Origin: Chara braunii
Lineage: Eukaryota; Streptophyta; Charophyceae; Charales; Characeae
Length of the DNA: 35,870 nt
Reading direction: 5' to 3'
Assembly: GCA_003427395.1 (NCBI GenBank)
Contig: BFEA01000019.1
Location: forward strand, 4,836,568 to 4,872,437
Each line of letters starts with the position of its first letter. Positions within the stretch are counted from its first letter, which is position 1. This document shows positions 9,293 through 19,597 of this stretch, piece by piece. The translations under genes were made by a program, and so were the position numbers. The notes beneath the pieces are model-generated. The model was not told where the DNA came from. It made no database searches and saw nothing but the letters and a program-made list of their open reading frames with translations.

Positions 9293-9735
9293 CGCGGAGT
9301 ACGACGGTGGAAGGTTATCAGGCCACCGAGACGGGTGCAACCGTCCGAGCCAACTGCTCTCCTCAAAACTCCTGACGACGGCAAAATTTGTAACCCACGC
9401 TGAGGACTGAGGACAACCGCCAACAAATCACACCCTACCTACTCACGCTTTCGCGCACACCCCACCGCCCCCCTCTATCCTCAACGTCCCCGCCGCCGCT
9501 TGCCTCCGTCAGACCTCCCCTTCAAATTTCGCAACTGGTCGCCGATTCGGGATTTCGTTGGCGCCTTCGCGCCTGGCGTCCCGCCGCCACCAGAGCAGCA
9601 GGACAGCAGCAGGACGTACGTATGGGTGCAGCGGGCGGTTGTCCCCGCGTGCTCCCCGCGTGCTCTACTGTCGGCGGTTGTACTGCCCCCACCCAGGCCA
9701 GGCCCTCGTCAACAGTTCGACAATAGGCGGAAACC
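9293..9735. other. GC-rich upstream region of the pectinesterase gene
   Basis: This contains C-rich and CG-rich DNA (about 9440-9720). Open frames exist on both strands but have no recognisable domains and look like by-products of base composition. It probably includes the proximal promoter; I can name no further element. Confidence 0.5.
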
Positions 9736-9918
9736 GGGGCCAAGTCCCATTACCCGTAGCAGCGACGAGTGTCCTCAACGCGCGAATGTGGTCGTGTGTT
9801 GTGGAGATGTGCAGAGATGGTGTTGAGGTTCGTCAACCGTACATCTCCACAAACACATCCACATTAGGGAGTTGAGGATACTCAACGCTGCTACTAGTTA
9901 TTAGTGGGACTTGGCCCC
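9736..9918. mobile_element. 183 bp fold-back MITE-like element
   Basis: The termini GGGGCCAAGTCCCA (9736-9749) and TGGGACTTGGCCCC (9905-9918) are a perfect 14 bp inverted repeat. Inverted similarity continues inward through GTAGCAGCG, TCCTCAAC, AATGTGG and TTGTGGAGATGT, so nearly the whole element folds into one imperfect hairpin with arms of about 80-90 bases. No clear TSD was found. It lies about 450 bp upstream of the pectinesterase TATA box. The termini differ from the GGGCCTC family, so it is a separate element. Confidence 0.75.
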
Positions 9919-9964
9919 CGGACCAAAAAGGGCCAAACTCAACCACTGGCCTACCTCTTCTCCC

Positions 9965-10301
9965 GTGGTACACCCCTGAACTGTTGAATTGAATTACAGA
10001 CCCCAGTTCGGAAAAGAAAATGAGTGAGTGAATGAGTGAATTCTCAATTACCTAGGGCATGTCCGTTCCATAATGACATCTCAATCTCATAGACCCTACT
10101 AATACAGATCAGCGACATCTCAATCTCATAGACCCTACTAATACAGATCAGGGGTACAAAGCGGACTATTACAGTTGGCTGGCATTGAGTCGCGCGCAGG
10201 CGGTCGTCGGGCTCGAGCTCACAACCTGCCGACTGACACTTGCGTGCCTAACCAGCTGAGCTAGGCCGCTGGAATGAGGATGGGATCTCAAGGCCGTCGC
10301 C
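9965..10301 (+). mobile_element. SINE family B copy, split by a SINE A insertion
   Basis: The head (9965-10016) reads GTGGTACACCCCTGAACTGT and then ACAGACCCCAGTTC, matching the family B head at 3040. The family B 3' end ATCTCAAGGCCGTCGCC is found only at 10285-10301, followed by a CAAAAA-rich tail. Between them lies a different SINE in the opposite orientation. The simplest reading is that SINE A inserted into this copy, although the missing body means part of it was also lost. Confidence 0.6.
10008..10272 (-). mobile_element. tRNA-derived SINE (family A), copy 1
   Basis: On the minus strand the head reads GGCCTAGCTCAGCTGGTTAG (A box, 10249-10264 region) and then GTGAGCTCGAGCCC (B box, 10209-10222), a tRNA-like spacing. 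The body contains a 39 bp perfect-but-one tandem duplication (10075-10113 and 10114-10152), and the 3' end is a TCAC/CATT-type simple repeat (about 10022-10042). A second copy with the same head lies at 11592. Confidence 0.75.
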
Positions 10302-10305
10302 ATTT

Positions 10306-11103
10306 CAAAAACAAAAAACAAAAAACAAAAAAACAAAAACAAAAACAAAACGGACCCAAAAGTAGCCGGCCACAACGTTCATGCACTCTGACCTCGATCT
10401 CGATCGCGATCTTTTGCATCTTCCGCAGATCGAGGTCCACTGATCCACGTCACGGGAAACGACAAAGCACCTGTCGGGGCGGGACAGGGCAGGTGCGACG
10501 GGGTTCTTTTATTTTTATTTTCTTCCTCCTTTTTCAAAAGGATTTGCTTTCTTTGTTTGTGCATGTATTTGACCGTCGGCACTGTGAATGGGATCCTTTT
10601 TTTTGTTTTTCGTCCTTTTTTTTGCGGGGTTCAACGCTTTTGATGGAGGGCAGATTTCAACTCTCGCAGAGCAGAGCAGAGCAACCGATAGGACCTTTTT
10701 TTTCTTTTCTTTTCTTTTCTTTTTCTTTTTTTTATGGTCGTACTTCCGGCCAGATACATCCAGTTTCCGCCGTCAAGTGGCTTGTGAGACTGTGCCCTCA
10801 GCTGTAAGGGAAACGTGACACGAGCATACCCCGCCAGTGTACGTGGATCGTTATTCGGACACGAGAACAGGGCGGCGGAGAATGGGGAGGAGCCCATCTT
10901 TAGGTGCAGCGTTACCACCTGGCAGAATTTCCTTGGACGACTAGCATGCATCACGTCGCAGCAACACTTCTTACACTTCTTATTTCATCGGGGAATAGCT
11001 ATACACGTATTTTCACTCGCCTCAAATATTTAACTGGCTTCAAGTTCTGCCATGTCATGGAACGCATTTTTTTCCTCTCACTCACTACCGACCACGACTC
11101 CTA
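10306..11103. other. Non-genic stretch with A-rich and T-rich tracts
   Basis: CAAAAA repeats (10307-10350), a TTTTA/TTTTC-rich stretch (10505-10735) and unrecognised DNA. No gene supported. Confidence 0.55.
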
Positions 11104-11252
11104 AGGCTATATACAGGGGGCCCTGCATGCATAGCAGGCTATATACAGGGGACCCCCGCGTGCATAGCTTTCTACCTCTCTACGGTGAAGGGAGGTTACC
11201 TCTCTCTGTGGAGGGAGGTAACTCCCTTCCCGCCTCTCTCTGTGGAGGGCGG
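11104..11252. repeat. Two short tandem repeats side by side
   Basis: A 32 bp unit beginning AGGCTATATACAGGGG occurs twice (11104-11135 and 11136-11168). It is followed by three variants of TCTCT..GGTGAAGGGAGGTTACC or TCTCTGTGGAGGGAGGTAAC up to 11252. Confidence 0.8.
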
Positions 11253-11329
11253 TAACTGCATGTTTGGCCCTTTGTCTTAGTGTTTAGGGTGCAGAGTTGG
11301 GGCCCTTTGTCTTACCATTTCCCAGGAAC

Positions 11330-11592
11330 TGTGCCTCCCTTTTCATCTTCCCTCACCCCCATTGAGTAAAAGTAGTGCCTAAAGCCAACACTCTCCCGCA
11401 CACCACACGCAACCCACTCACATGTGCACTGACACCCGTGTTGTCTGAAGACCTTACTAATGTCGAATGGGAGGACCCAGCTGTCTATCTCAGTTTTTGG
11501 CACTGAGCGTGCCACAGGCCGCAATGCGGATTGAACCCACAACCTCCTGAATGCCATCTGCGTGCCTAACCAATTGAGCTAGGCCGCTGGAT
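11330..11592 (-). mobile_element. tRNA-derived SINE (family A), copy 2
   Basis: The minus strand reads CGGCCTAGCTCAATTGGTTA (A box) and GTGGGTTCAATCC (B box, 11528-11540), as in copy 1, including the shared CCAGCGGCC start. Downstream it shares ATTAGTA(A/G)GGTCT with the copy 1 body. The 3' boundary is approximate. The head could be folded roughly as a tRNA, but the variable-region bases do not give a clean anticodon stem and a SINE is more likely than a real tRNA gene. Confidence 0.65.
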
Positions 11593-12052
11593 ATTTGCTT
11601 GTGTTTGTGCAGGTCGCGCAAGGTCCGCATGCGCTGCTAGATGAGATAGTGCCATGCCCTTTTTGTGCGGCCTGGTCGGCCATACGTGTCAGCAGAAATG
11701 ATAGACAACCTTGCGCAGTGACGTCTCCAAAAGATGAGTTTTATTTGGTTTCAATCGTCTGTGTGTTAGGATACGTGCTGGCCGCTGCTACGGTAGTTGC
11801 CGCGGCAGACGGTTTGGCATAATATTGGTCGTCGGATCGAGAGCATTCGCAGGGTCGCCACCCGTATAAGCCTCGTCATTGTGCCCTATTTCTTTATTTT
11901 TGTCCATTCTGCGAGGCACAAGGCCTCGGTAAGCCCTACTGGGCCCGTTTTTGCAACAGCGTCGGGCGCCCTAAGTGAAGACAGGCTCAACAGACGACAA
12001 GAGGCCTATTTTGGACTACCACGCAACTAGGGAAAATTCAGGCAGTAGCGCA
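11593..12052. other. Non-genic stretch
   Basis: No gene, RNA or repeat recognised. Short open frames lack known domains. Confidence 0.5.
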
Positions 12053-12131
12053 GCACCAGTTGGTTGAAAGCGCCCAGGCCCTGGCTACCTTTATCAAATG
12101 CACCAGTTGGTTGAAAGCGCCCAGGCCCTGG
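12053..12131. repeat. 31 bp direct repeat, 47 bp apart
   Basis: A block starting GCACCAGTTGGTTGAAAGCG and ending CCAGGCCCTGG occurs twice without change. The CAGTTGGTTGAAAGCG part looks like a pol III A box, but no B box was found. A further CAGGCCCTGG lies at about 12192. Confidence 0.8.
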
Positions 12132-12640
12132 GCGAGATACGCAACATGGACCCAACTCAGGCTGCGGGCAGTTGGGCACGGGTAACTGTCACAGGCCCTG
12201 GGCCTGATTCGCTCAGACTGGGGCTCAGCCTCCCGGGGCCTACCGGAAGCTTCTAGGTCGGGGACCCGGTACAGCCAAGTTGCACGCAGCAAGCAGGCAA
12301 CTTCCATTTAGGAAAGTGCCTGCCCTCGCAGTCCTCATTCAGGCACTGGCTGCATGCCAGTGCTGCGCAAGCGCTGCTATGCTATACGCTGGCCAGCGCT
12401 CACACGCTCACGGGCGAGCTGGGAGGAGCAGGCAGCCATAGCCGAGCTGCGCTGCTGTATGCTAGATGGGGCGCATGGTGGTCCTTGGGTGCATGTGGCA
12501 TCTGTGAGTGGGGGATCGAGGTTGTGAGTGATACTCGAGACATACCTGGTGCTTGAGGCGAACGGCATTGGCCGAGACCTGCCCGTACTTCAGGGAAGTT
12601 GTTGACGTCACCAACGGCATTGTAGACTAGGCTAGATAGG
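12132..12640. other. Non-genic stretch
   Basis: No gene recognised. An 8 bp inverted repeat GCACTGGC/GCCAGTGC lies near 12343-12363. Confidence 0.45.
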
Positions 12641-12872
12641 ATCTGCCATGAGTAGTCTGGGCGCAGAGCGCCATATAGGATGTCGATATTGGTTCTTTGT
12701 TGATGATGATGAGACTATCCCAACTTTGTCACTTATGAGTTTTTGCTATGCTCTTATTTGGTGGAACTCGTGTTGCAATTGTGCTTTTGGTCCGAGGTCA
12801 CGACTATCTGGTCACATGTGTATGACGAAATTTGGTTTCTGAAGTTCGCTATTGCTCATTTTCATTACAATT

Positions 12873-12884
12873 TGGTATCAGAGT
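12873..12884 (+). other. LTR-retrotransposon primer-binding site (initiator Met tRNA type)
   Basis: TGGTATCAGAG is complementary to the 3' end of plant initiator Met tRNA and is the usual minus-strand primer site of plant LTR elements. It would mark the end of a 5' LTR just upstream, perhaps at ..TTACA near 12869. I could not define the LTR start or find a second LTR. The gag-like pseudogene 1.4 kb downstream on the same strand fits this reading. Confidence 0.55.
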
Positions 12885-14236
12885 TGTGGCACATTGCGCT
12901 CATCTGGCGATTGTCTTTTGCCTATGTGGTACGTGCATGCGGTCTGCTGGGCGAGCAGCCGTAGGGAGTGTGTAGTGAGGAGGGTGAAGGCAAGCAAGCG
13001 ACCCAGGAGGAGAGGGGATCGCCAGGAAGGCTACGTGGTGAATATTGGGTGCTCGCAGTGTGATGAGAACTATCTGATGTGCGATTGATATTGAGGCGAA
13101 ACGGCGGTGTAATGCTGGTTGTGCCGAAGCAGCGATTGGTCATCACAATCGACATCATGTCATTTAGTGATAATATATGTGGTTGCGGACATATATTTTG
13201 AGGTACGTTGCAACTAACCTTATCTAGTACCCTTTTCGACACTTCTTATCGTGAGGAATCTGATGCGTGTTCTATCTTGAGAGTCCTCTCATGTGAGGAG
13301 TCGAGTGCGCTCAACCTTGAGAGTCGCCAGTGCTCACGTGGAGCATCTGGAAGGAGAGGGCGGTGCTATCTGAAGGGCCCTCGACGAAGCACTAGGTCAC
13401 GGTCACCATGCCAACCCACAGGGAGTAGAGCACGCATCATGCTTTGCTGCTTTATCCTTTGTCTGGTTGTTGCGCTTATAGATGGGTTGTGAGGGGCAGG
13501 CCAGCCCTACAAGGGAGACGAGTACCGAGCGTCTATAAATAAACACCGACAGGGGTACCTTCAATTGATTGCGATCGTAGTCCTGTCTGCGACGTTAAAT
13601 AATTCATGAGGATTTTCGGAGTCGTCCTTAAACGCCTCCTGATCCGCCAATCGGCCGGAGTAAGCCTCGTTGCACGTGAGGCTAAAAATTGTGCAGGGTT
13701 GGCCAACTCAGCATAACTCGGGGCACAAGGGTGGGCCGAGTGCACACCTTTAGACACGCACGCCATTTCGGATTGCTCAAGGACGCTGACAACAAGAGAC
13801 ATTAATGAAAAATTGAGGGAGGGGTAGATTCCGGGTGATAAGTTTGGAAAATATTTCACTTTGCAAATAGTCAATCAAATGATTCTATTTTTATTTTTGA
13901 TTAGTTCCAAGTACAACCATTAACATCTCACAGACAACATAATAAGAACTGTTTTTTGTTCATTGTGCTTTTTGTTTGTGAACCAGTCAAAGTCGGCACA
14001 CTTTCGTTTGTCGGAATCTGAGTTTACCGGTTGGACCCAAATGTTTAGTCTATAACATAACTAACGATTATTTATATTATTTTAAATCGGTTTTTATATC
14101 ATGCTGCGGTAGGCATCGAGAGTGTCCTAATGCAGATATTGTACAATGTTGTAGCCTATGAGCGACAAGGAGGAAACTAGAGAGGATGACCGGAATTTGC
14201 GATCAGCGAGGCGTCCAATAACCCACTTGATTCTTG
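12885..14236. other. Probable internal leader region of a decayed LTR element
   Basis: No intact reading frame. A TATAAATA lies at about 13536-13543. Position between the primer-binding site and the gag-like remnant is the only reason to assign it to the element. Confidence 0.35.
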
Positions 14237-14740
14237 TTCCGCCAGCAGAGAGAAAGGCAGCAACAACAGCGAAGAGCTAGGGCCGCAAAGGCAAGCAGGG
14301 CATTCGCAAGCGAGGCTGCTACTTCAGCAACCATGACCACTTCTGCGCAGCAGACCTCTCAGGCTAGTGGTTCAAGTTCTGTAGGGTCAACGATCGCACA
14401 AACCTTAAGTCAGTCCACTGGCGTATGGCAAGCAGTCGATAGTTTTGACCCCGAGGAGGTCGCTATACAGCGAGCAACCATTCGCGAGCCATAGCTATAG
14501 CAGGCGTTAGGAGAGATCAAGGCAGAGAAAAAGAACTTCAAGATTATTAGAAGAAGAGCTAGGATGCAGCGGAGACAAGCGGACGTTAGTGAGTTAGAGG
14601 GAATGAACCTAACAAACATGGATGATAATGTGAGGACACTGCGGTCAGTCCTGCTAGATGTAGTGGAAATGCAGGACCACCAGACAACTCTTTTACAAAA
14701 CATCCAGCAGAGCCTAGCCGTGCTGGTCAGGCGAGCTTAG
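14237..14740 (+). pseudogene. Gag-like retrotransposon ORF remnant with two stops
   Basis: One frame stays open over about 167 codons apart from two close stop codons (14492-14494 and 14498-14500). The N-terminal part is Gln/Arg/Ala-rich, then Ser/Thr-rich. After the stops a charged, heptad-like helical stretch follows (FKIIRRRARMQRRQ, then LRSVLLDVVEMQDHQTTLLQ), suggesting a coiled coil, before a final TAG. There is no ATG at the start of the frame; it opens after a TGA. Together with the primer-binding site upstream I read it as the coiled-coil region of a gag-like protein, but no zinc knuckle or other diagnostic motif is present, so the function is inferred. Confidence 0.5.
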
Positions 14741-14742
14741 GA

Positions 14743-15595
14743 GCCTTGCTTGTGGGTTGGGTTCTATTGCTTCACTAATTGGCTGTAAATGGTCATTTAT
14801 TGATCTTATTAATTTCGGAATATTCAAAGATCAGCCAATCCGTGAAAAAGGGGAATAGTCCAGAGCCCCAGTCACGGGTAATTGGCTAAGTAGTGCGAGC
14901 CCAGCGAGTGGGTTGGGTTCTGTTGCTCCACTAATTGGCTGAAAATGATCATTTATTGATTTTATTAATTTCAAAATATTCAAAGATCAGCCAATCCGTG
15001 AAAAAGGGGAACAGTCTAGAGCCCCATTCAGTGAGAGCCCTGCGAGTGGGTTGGGTTCTGCTGCTCCACTAATTGGCTGAAAATTATCTTTTATTGATTT
15101 TATTAATTTCATAATACTCAAAGATTAGTCAATCCGTAAAAAAAAGGAGCAGTCAAGAGCTCCAATCACGGGTAATTAGTTGAGTAATGAGAGTCGTACG
15201 AGTGGGTTCGGTTTTGTTGCTCCACTAATTGGCTGAAAATTGTAGTTTATTGATTTTATTAATTTTCAGAATATTCAAAGATAGCTAGTTCGTGAAAAAG
15301 GAGAGCAGTCAACAACCCCAATCACGGGTAATTAGCTGAGTTGTTAGAGCCCTGCGAGCGGGCTGGGTTCTGCTGCTCCACTAATTGGCTGAAAATTGTC
15401 ATTTATTGATTTTATTAATTTCGAAATATTCAAAGATCCGCCAATCCGCGAAAGAGGTGTACAGTAGAACGCTCAATTGCGAGCAATTAGTTGAGTAGCA
15501 CGAACCCTGTGGGTGGACTGGATTCTACTGCACCACTAATTGGCTGAAAAAGGCCATTTATTGACTTTATTAATTTTGAAATATTCAATTTGTTG
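14743..15595. repeat. ~155 bp tandem repeat array, about 5.5 copies
   Basis: Units share GTGGGTTGGGTTCTG, a CCACTAATTGGCTGAAAAT block, TTTATTGATTTTATTAATTT, a TATTCAAAGAT block and a CACGGGTAATTAG(C/T)TGAG block. Starts fall near 14747, 14905, 15044, 15199, 15355 and 15508; the second unit is shorter and the last is cut off. Within several units ATTGGCTGA and TCAGCCAAT form an inverted pair about 50 bases apart, so each unit could fold into a hairpin. Copies differ by roughly a tenth, so the array is not recent. Confidence 0.9.
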
Positions 15596-15627
15596 CGCGC
15601 AGCTCACATCACGGTTGCGAACCAGCG

Positions 15628-15628
15628 A

Positions 15629-15718
<90 letters not shown>

Positions 15719-15719
15719 N

Positions 15720-15798
<79 letters not shown>

Positions 15799-15814
15799 AA
15801 AGAGAGAGAGAGAG
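15628..15814. repeat. (GA)n microsatellite with assembly gap at 15719
   Basis: About 90 GA units with a single N at 15719 and small interruptions near the ends. The true length is unknown because the N marks a join. Confidence 0.97.
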
Positions 15815-16640
15815 AAGACGAATATGAAAAGACTGTAGTTTCCCTTAAGGCAGGGGCTGCTATTGACGATTTTCCGTAGCTGGCACCGAATTTCGTCGAA
15901 TTTCCAAAAATGCCATTATGACAGTATGCATCATAAACAGTGACACAACTACATTATACAGTGTGAACAGTGACAGTATGTATTGTAAAACAGCGACGAT
16001 GGGACAAAAGGTATGAAGTGTGAGCACAACCACGACAATGTGAGCACAATAGCTACATGCAGTAGAAGTATACTATGTGAACAAATCATCTGGGCCCTGC
16101 GCTGATGTTATGTACCACCGCGGACATGGGCAAAAATGAGCATTCATTTTAAAAATGCAGAAAAATCATCCGTGATTTGTGACATGCATCTTGCTTGGGA
16201 TAATCTGCAGAAATCCCCCTTGGGTTTTGTTTGAGTTGTAGGTTCGCTCTTCTTGCTAAGTATGTGGTCCCTGGCCGTGGTTATTTGCTAAAATACCCAT
16301 CCGATCCAACTGACCTTCAATCAAATTTTGTGGAGGGTAAATTGCAATTACATCCTTGCAAATTTGAGATCCTCCACGAGAGAGCTTACGAGTGAAACTT
16401 GAGCAGATCTCTGATCTGTAGCTAACACATATTTACTTTATTTTCTTTTAAGTTTCGAGTGAATTCCACATGCGAAGTACCGACATTAAATTTAACCTCA
16501 AGAGGGGCGCAGAACAGGCAGCGCAAACCCTGACGCCTTGTTGATCGATGAGGACCTCCGAAGCGGGTGTAGCGAGTGACAGGCGCTGTTGCCCTTGGCT
16601 TAAGGGAATGTAGGCGGCCCCTCCCCGGGTTTCCTCACAC
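15815..16640. other. Non-genic stretch
   Basis: No gene or RNA recognised. ACAGTG-containing phrases recur loosely between 15920 and 16080. Confidence 0.5.
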
Positions 16641-16752
16641 CGGCTGTTGGCCCACCCCCGCCGATTGTTGGCCCCGCCCCCACTGGTTGTTGGCCCCACC
16701 CCCACTGGCTGTTGGCCCCGCCCTGACCGACTGTTGGCCACGCCCCCGGCCC
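16641..16752. repeat. ~22 bp GC-rich minisatellite, five copies
   Basis: Repeats of (C/G)(G/A)(C/T)TGTTGGCC(C/A)CGCCC followed by CCACTG-like bases, with small changes. Open frames here only mirror the repeat. Confidence 0.9.
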
Positions 16753-17044
16753 CTTACCCACGACTACCCCGGTCCCACCACTAGTGGGTTTTGCCTCGGG
16801 GGGGTCAGAGGTGGGGCATAAAACCCCATTTTGGGGGTTTCGCCTACGGGGTGTGTGCTTTCGATGTGCAACCCCCACCTTTTTTTTTTCTTCTTTTTTT
16901 TAAGAGGGGGGTGAGGTTCGGAGTCGGGTCGGGAGTGCCCACCCCTGGACCCCCGCACCCTCGGCGGGGGCCTCGGGGCTGGGGCTCGACAGCCTTGCAA
17001 ATAATGCTTGGCCTCATTAACCCGACAAGCAAGCCCTCAAAAAT
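16753..17044. other. GC-rich non-genic stretch
   Basis: C/G-rich DNA with GGGGG runs and a pyrimidine tract (16878-16902). Nothing recognisable. Confidence 0.5.
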
Positions 17045-17146
17045 AAACATAGCAACCAAGCCATTTTACTTAGAAACAATGCCTGGTTCAGAATCTTCAA
17101 AAAACAAACAAAACATAGCACTAAGCCATTCTGCTTAGAAACAATG
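17045..17146. repeat. 37 bp direct repeat, 66 bp apart
   Basis: AAACATAGCA followed by AAGCCATT and CTTAGAAACAATG occurs at 17045-17081 and 17111-17146. Confidence 0.8.
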
Positions 17147-17429
17147 TCCAACCTTTTATCGCTCCGGTCACACTAATGCAATACCACCTTCCTCCGACCT
17201 TCCCCCATCTTCATCCCTTAGTCTGATTTCAATCACAAAATAAGATTTGAGTCATGAATACACTTTTTTTACTTAGTCTGATTGAATTATGAAAAGAAAC
17301 AAAAATCATAGGGGCGCATGCATACACATCACTCAGACTAGAGAGATGTAAACATAGGGGTTTTAGTGGGCACATACAGAGATAGCACTTGTTACCTGAC
17401 AGTTCCCAGCCTCCAGAACCTTGCCTGGG

Positions 17430-17515
17430 CTCCAAAAGAGCTCACGCAATTGGTGGGGCGAACCTCCCACAGAGGCCTTGACGCGGAATACGGGTTTCCA
17501 ATCCCGCCTGCCGCC
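17430..17515 (+). mobile_element. tRNA-like SINE head (unclassified)
   Basis: GCTCACGCAATTGGTGG (A-box-like, 17440 on) is followed about 50 bases later by CGGGTTTCCAATCCCG (B-box-like, 17491-17506), with tRNA-like spacing. No acceptor stem pairs well, so a functional tRNA is unlikely. A SINE head or tRNA relic is the best reading, from one copy only. Confidence 0.35.
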
Positions 17516-19060
17516 GTCCTGTTGTGACCAAAAGACTAGACTAATTGTAAGTAAGGCAGAAGGAGAATCATTTAGTTACTAAGGTGTAAGAGAGATGCAC
17601 TCTGACTCGCGTGAGAGGGCCTTGAAATCTTGACGCGCCAAAGGGTCTCACAATGGTGGTCAAAAAGTGAAGTGGAGTCGGTGGAACCACTGCCAAATCG
17701 CAAGTAGCAGCCTCCCGCCAATCCCCCAAGTCGTAGAAGTACCCCTCTGCAAAGCCCGACAACCCCTTTAAGTCGTGATGTCGTTCCCCCTAACCAAATG
17801 CTGTTGCGCAACCTAGAAAGGTTGCATTCAAATAAAGCACACCCATGTGCTCTATTCAAGAAGAGGGTAAATCACAACCAAACTTTAGCAAAACGTTGCA
17901 CCCAAAGTTATAGTTGCAGCATTGGTCGGCCGTTTTATAAACGTTACTACCCAAAATAGACAATGACGACGTTCAAGAGTGACGTAACACCTTTTGAAAA
18001 ACACAACACTTGTATCACTTCGGCCCGTACAACAGCACACCTGAACCGAATAGCACTACCTCAAGGCATAGCAACATCAACTAGCAGCGTGACAACAATA
18101 TCAGCTCCTGATGGTCAGACAATTCCAACTACAGTCTTACTCATAACACAACAGTCTAAGCATTGAGCAACGACACCCTGATGACCAGCAGCAGTCTATT
18201 GTGAGTTCACACAGATAAAGAAAACGAGGGGCAGCATTGAGGGTCGTGACCATAATGAACACGACTAGTAACAGTGATATCTCTTAAAAGAAGCAGCAGC
18301 CTCGATCTTGAAAAGACAACAACCGTTCCTGACTTTTAATAGCTCGTTTCGATGAGAGTAACGGGGTCCCCAACAATGGCTTGTGTAGAAGGGCAGCAAC
18401 AACAGGGAACCTCGCAGTCTACGAAAGGGACAACAACATCGCTGGTGAGCCCAACAAACAACAGAAGTACAACAACAACATCAACAAATAGCAGTTAGAG
18501 GTCAATGAACCATGTCTAGAAATTCGACCTATTCTGGTCTTTTAGTGTCGCAAACCGCCTGCGGCTCCCGGTCTCCTACAATTTTTACCTTTCGCCGGTT
18601 TGCTTCTCCCGGTCACTAACTCCATGCTATCTTTCTCATGTATCCACCATTTATGGATGCATATGGCTTTCACCCTGCCATGTTCAACCTTTAAGGAAAC
18701 CAGAGGGTTGGGGGAGGAAGCCACACGTACACACAACATGAATGAGCAATATCGCCACAGGCAGAGAGTCCCACCAAACAGGTCAAAGGAGTCAGTCACT
18801 CAAACAAACATTAAGTTTTGCCACAAACATTGCTTGATGATGGTAAAAAAAATTGGACACAGTCGAGATTGCGATGATGAACACTAGGGGCAATCTGGCA
18901 AGCACGATTCAATACCACGAACAACAATATGATCATGACCACTAGTCTTGCTGTTACCATCGGGATCTCATCAATTGGACAAGATCGGGATCACGAGAAC
19001 ATGCATAAGCACCACACATGCATCAATGCACACAACTACTATCATGCTTCCATATTTAAT
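17516..19060. other. Non-genic stretch, partly CAACA-rich
   Basis: No gene recognised. From about 18180 to 18500 the + strand is rich in CAACAA/CAGCAG triplets without forming a clean array. Open frames lack known domains. Confidence 0.5.
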
Positions 19061-19061
19061 A

Positions 19062-19120
19062 AATGTGCAAATCGAGAATGAATGTCCCCCTACAACGTGG
19101 GGAGATACAGTGCCAATTTT
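19062..19120 (-). mobile_element. MITE interior relic
   Basis: The + strand reads AATGTGCAAATCGAGAATGA and then GATACAGTGCCAAT, the reverse orientation of the GTGCAAAATGAGAATGAACT interior of the GGGCCTC MITE family (compare 5719-5858). Termini are not visible. Confidence 0.4.
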
Positions 19121-19545
19121 TACTTCACCGTGCAGTTCCGCATCACAGCTCCTTTGCCCCTCTCACATCACCACTACTCCGAGATAAATACCAGCCATCT
19201 CTCATGAATGCACTTTTACCATAATGGCGTCCCGATTCGGACGCACATCAATTGTGCCTGCGAGGGCGATGGTCGCGGTCCTGACCTTGAGTAACACGAG
19301 GGACGTCGACAACGACCACCACTGCCAACGTGCTTGTCATTGACAAAGACGATAACGATCGGATGGACCTCGTGTGGTGATCATAACAAGCATCAATATG
19401 ACTCCATGACGAGCACGGGCGGGGCGACTCTGATGGCGACCAGCGCAATTAAAACCACAAACATCCCCATCATAATGACGAAGGAAAAGATCCCCTCAAC
19501 GATAAACGAGGACCGCCACTTGAGCCATTTGTTGCTGCGATTTCA
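19121..19545. other. Non-genic stretch
   Basis: Nothing recognised. Confidence 0.45.
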
Positions 19546-19548
19546 AAA

Positions 19549-19597
19549 GGTACAAAATGAGAATCAATCATCTGGTAGAACATGAAAAGATTCATCT
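19549..19597 (-). mobile_element. MITE interior relic
   Basis: GGTACAAAATGAGAATCAAT followed by GGTAGAACATGAAAAGATTC parallels the same family interior on the minus strand. No termini. Confidence 0.4.

Noticed and set aside
9500-9826. 108-codon frame in the GC-rich upstream region
   Set aside because: It has no ATG-linked promoter or domain, runs into the fold-back element, and competes with an open frame on the other strand.
10209-11592. Functional tRNA genes
   Set aside because: The A and B boxes are present, but acceptor and anticodon stems do not pair well, and the heads are followed by shared SINE bodies.
14743-15595. CRISPR array
   Set aside because: Units are about 155 bp, diverged throughout with no unique spacers, and the DNA is eukaryotic.
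15540-15838. Arg-Glu repeat frames in the GA tract
   Set aside because: They only translate the microsatellite.
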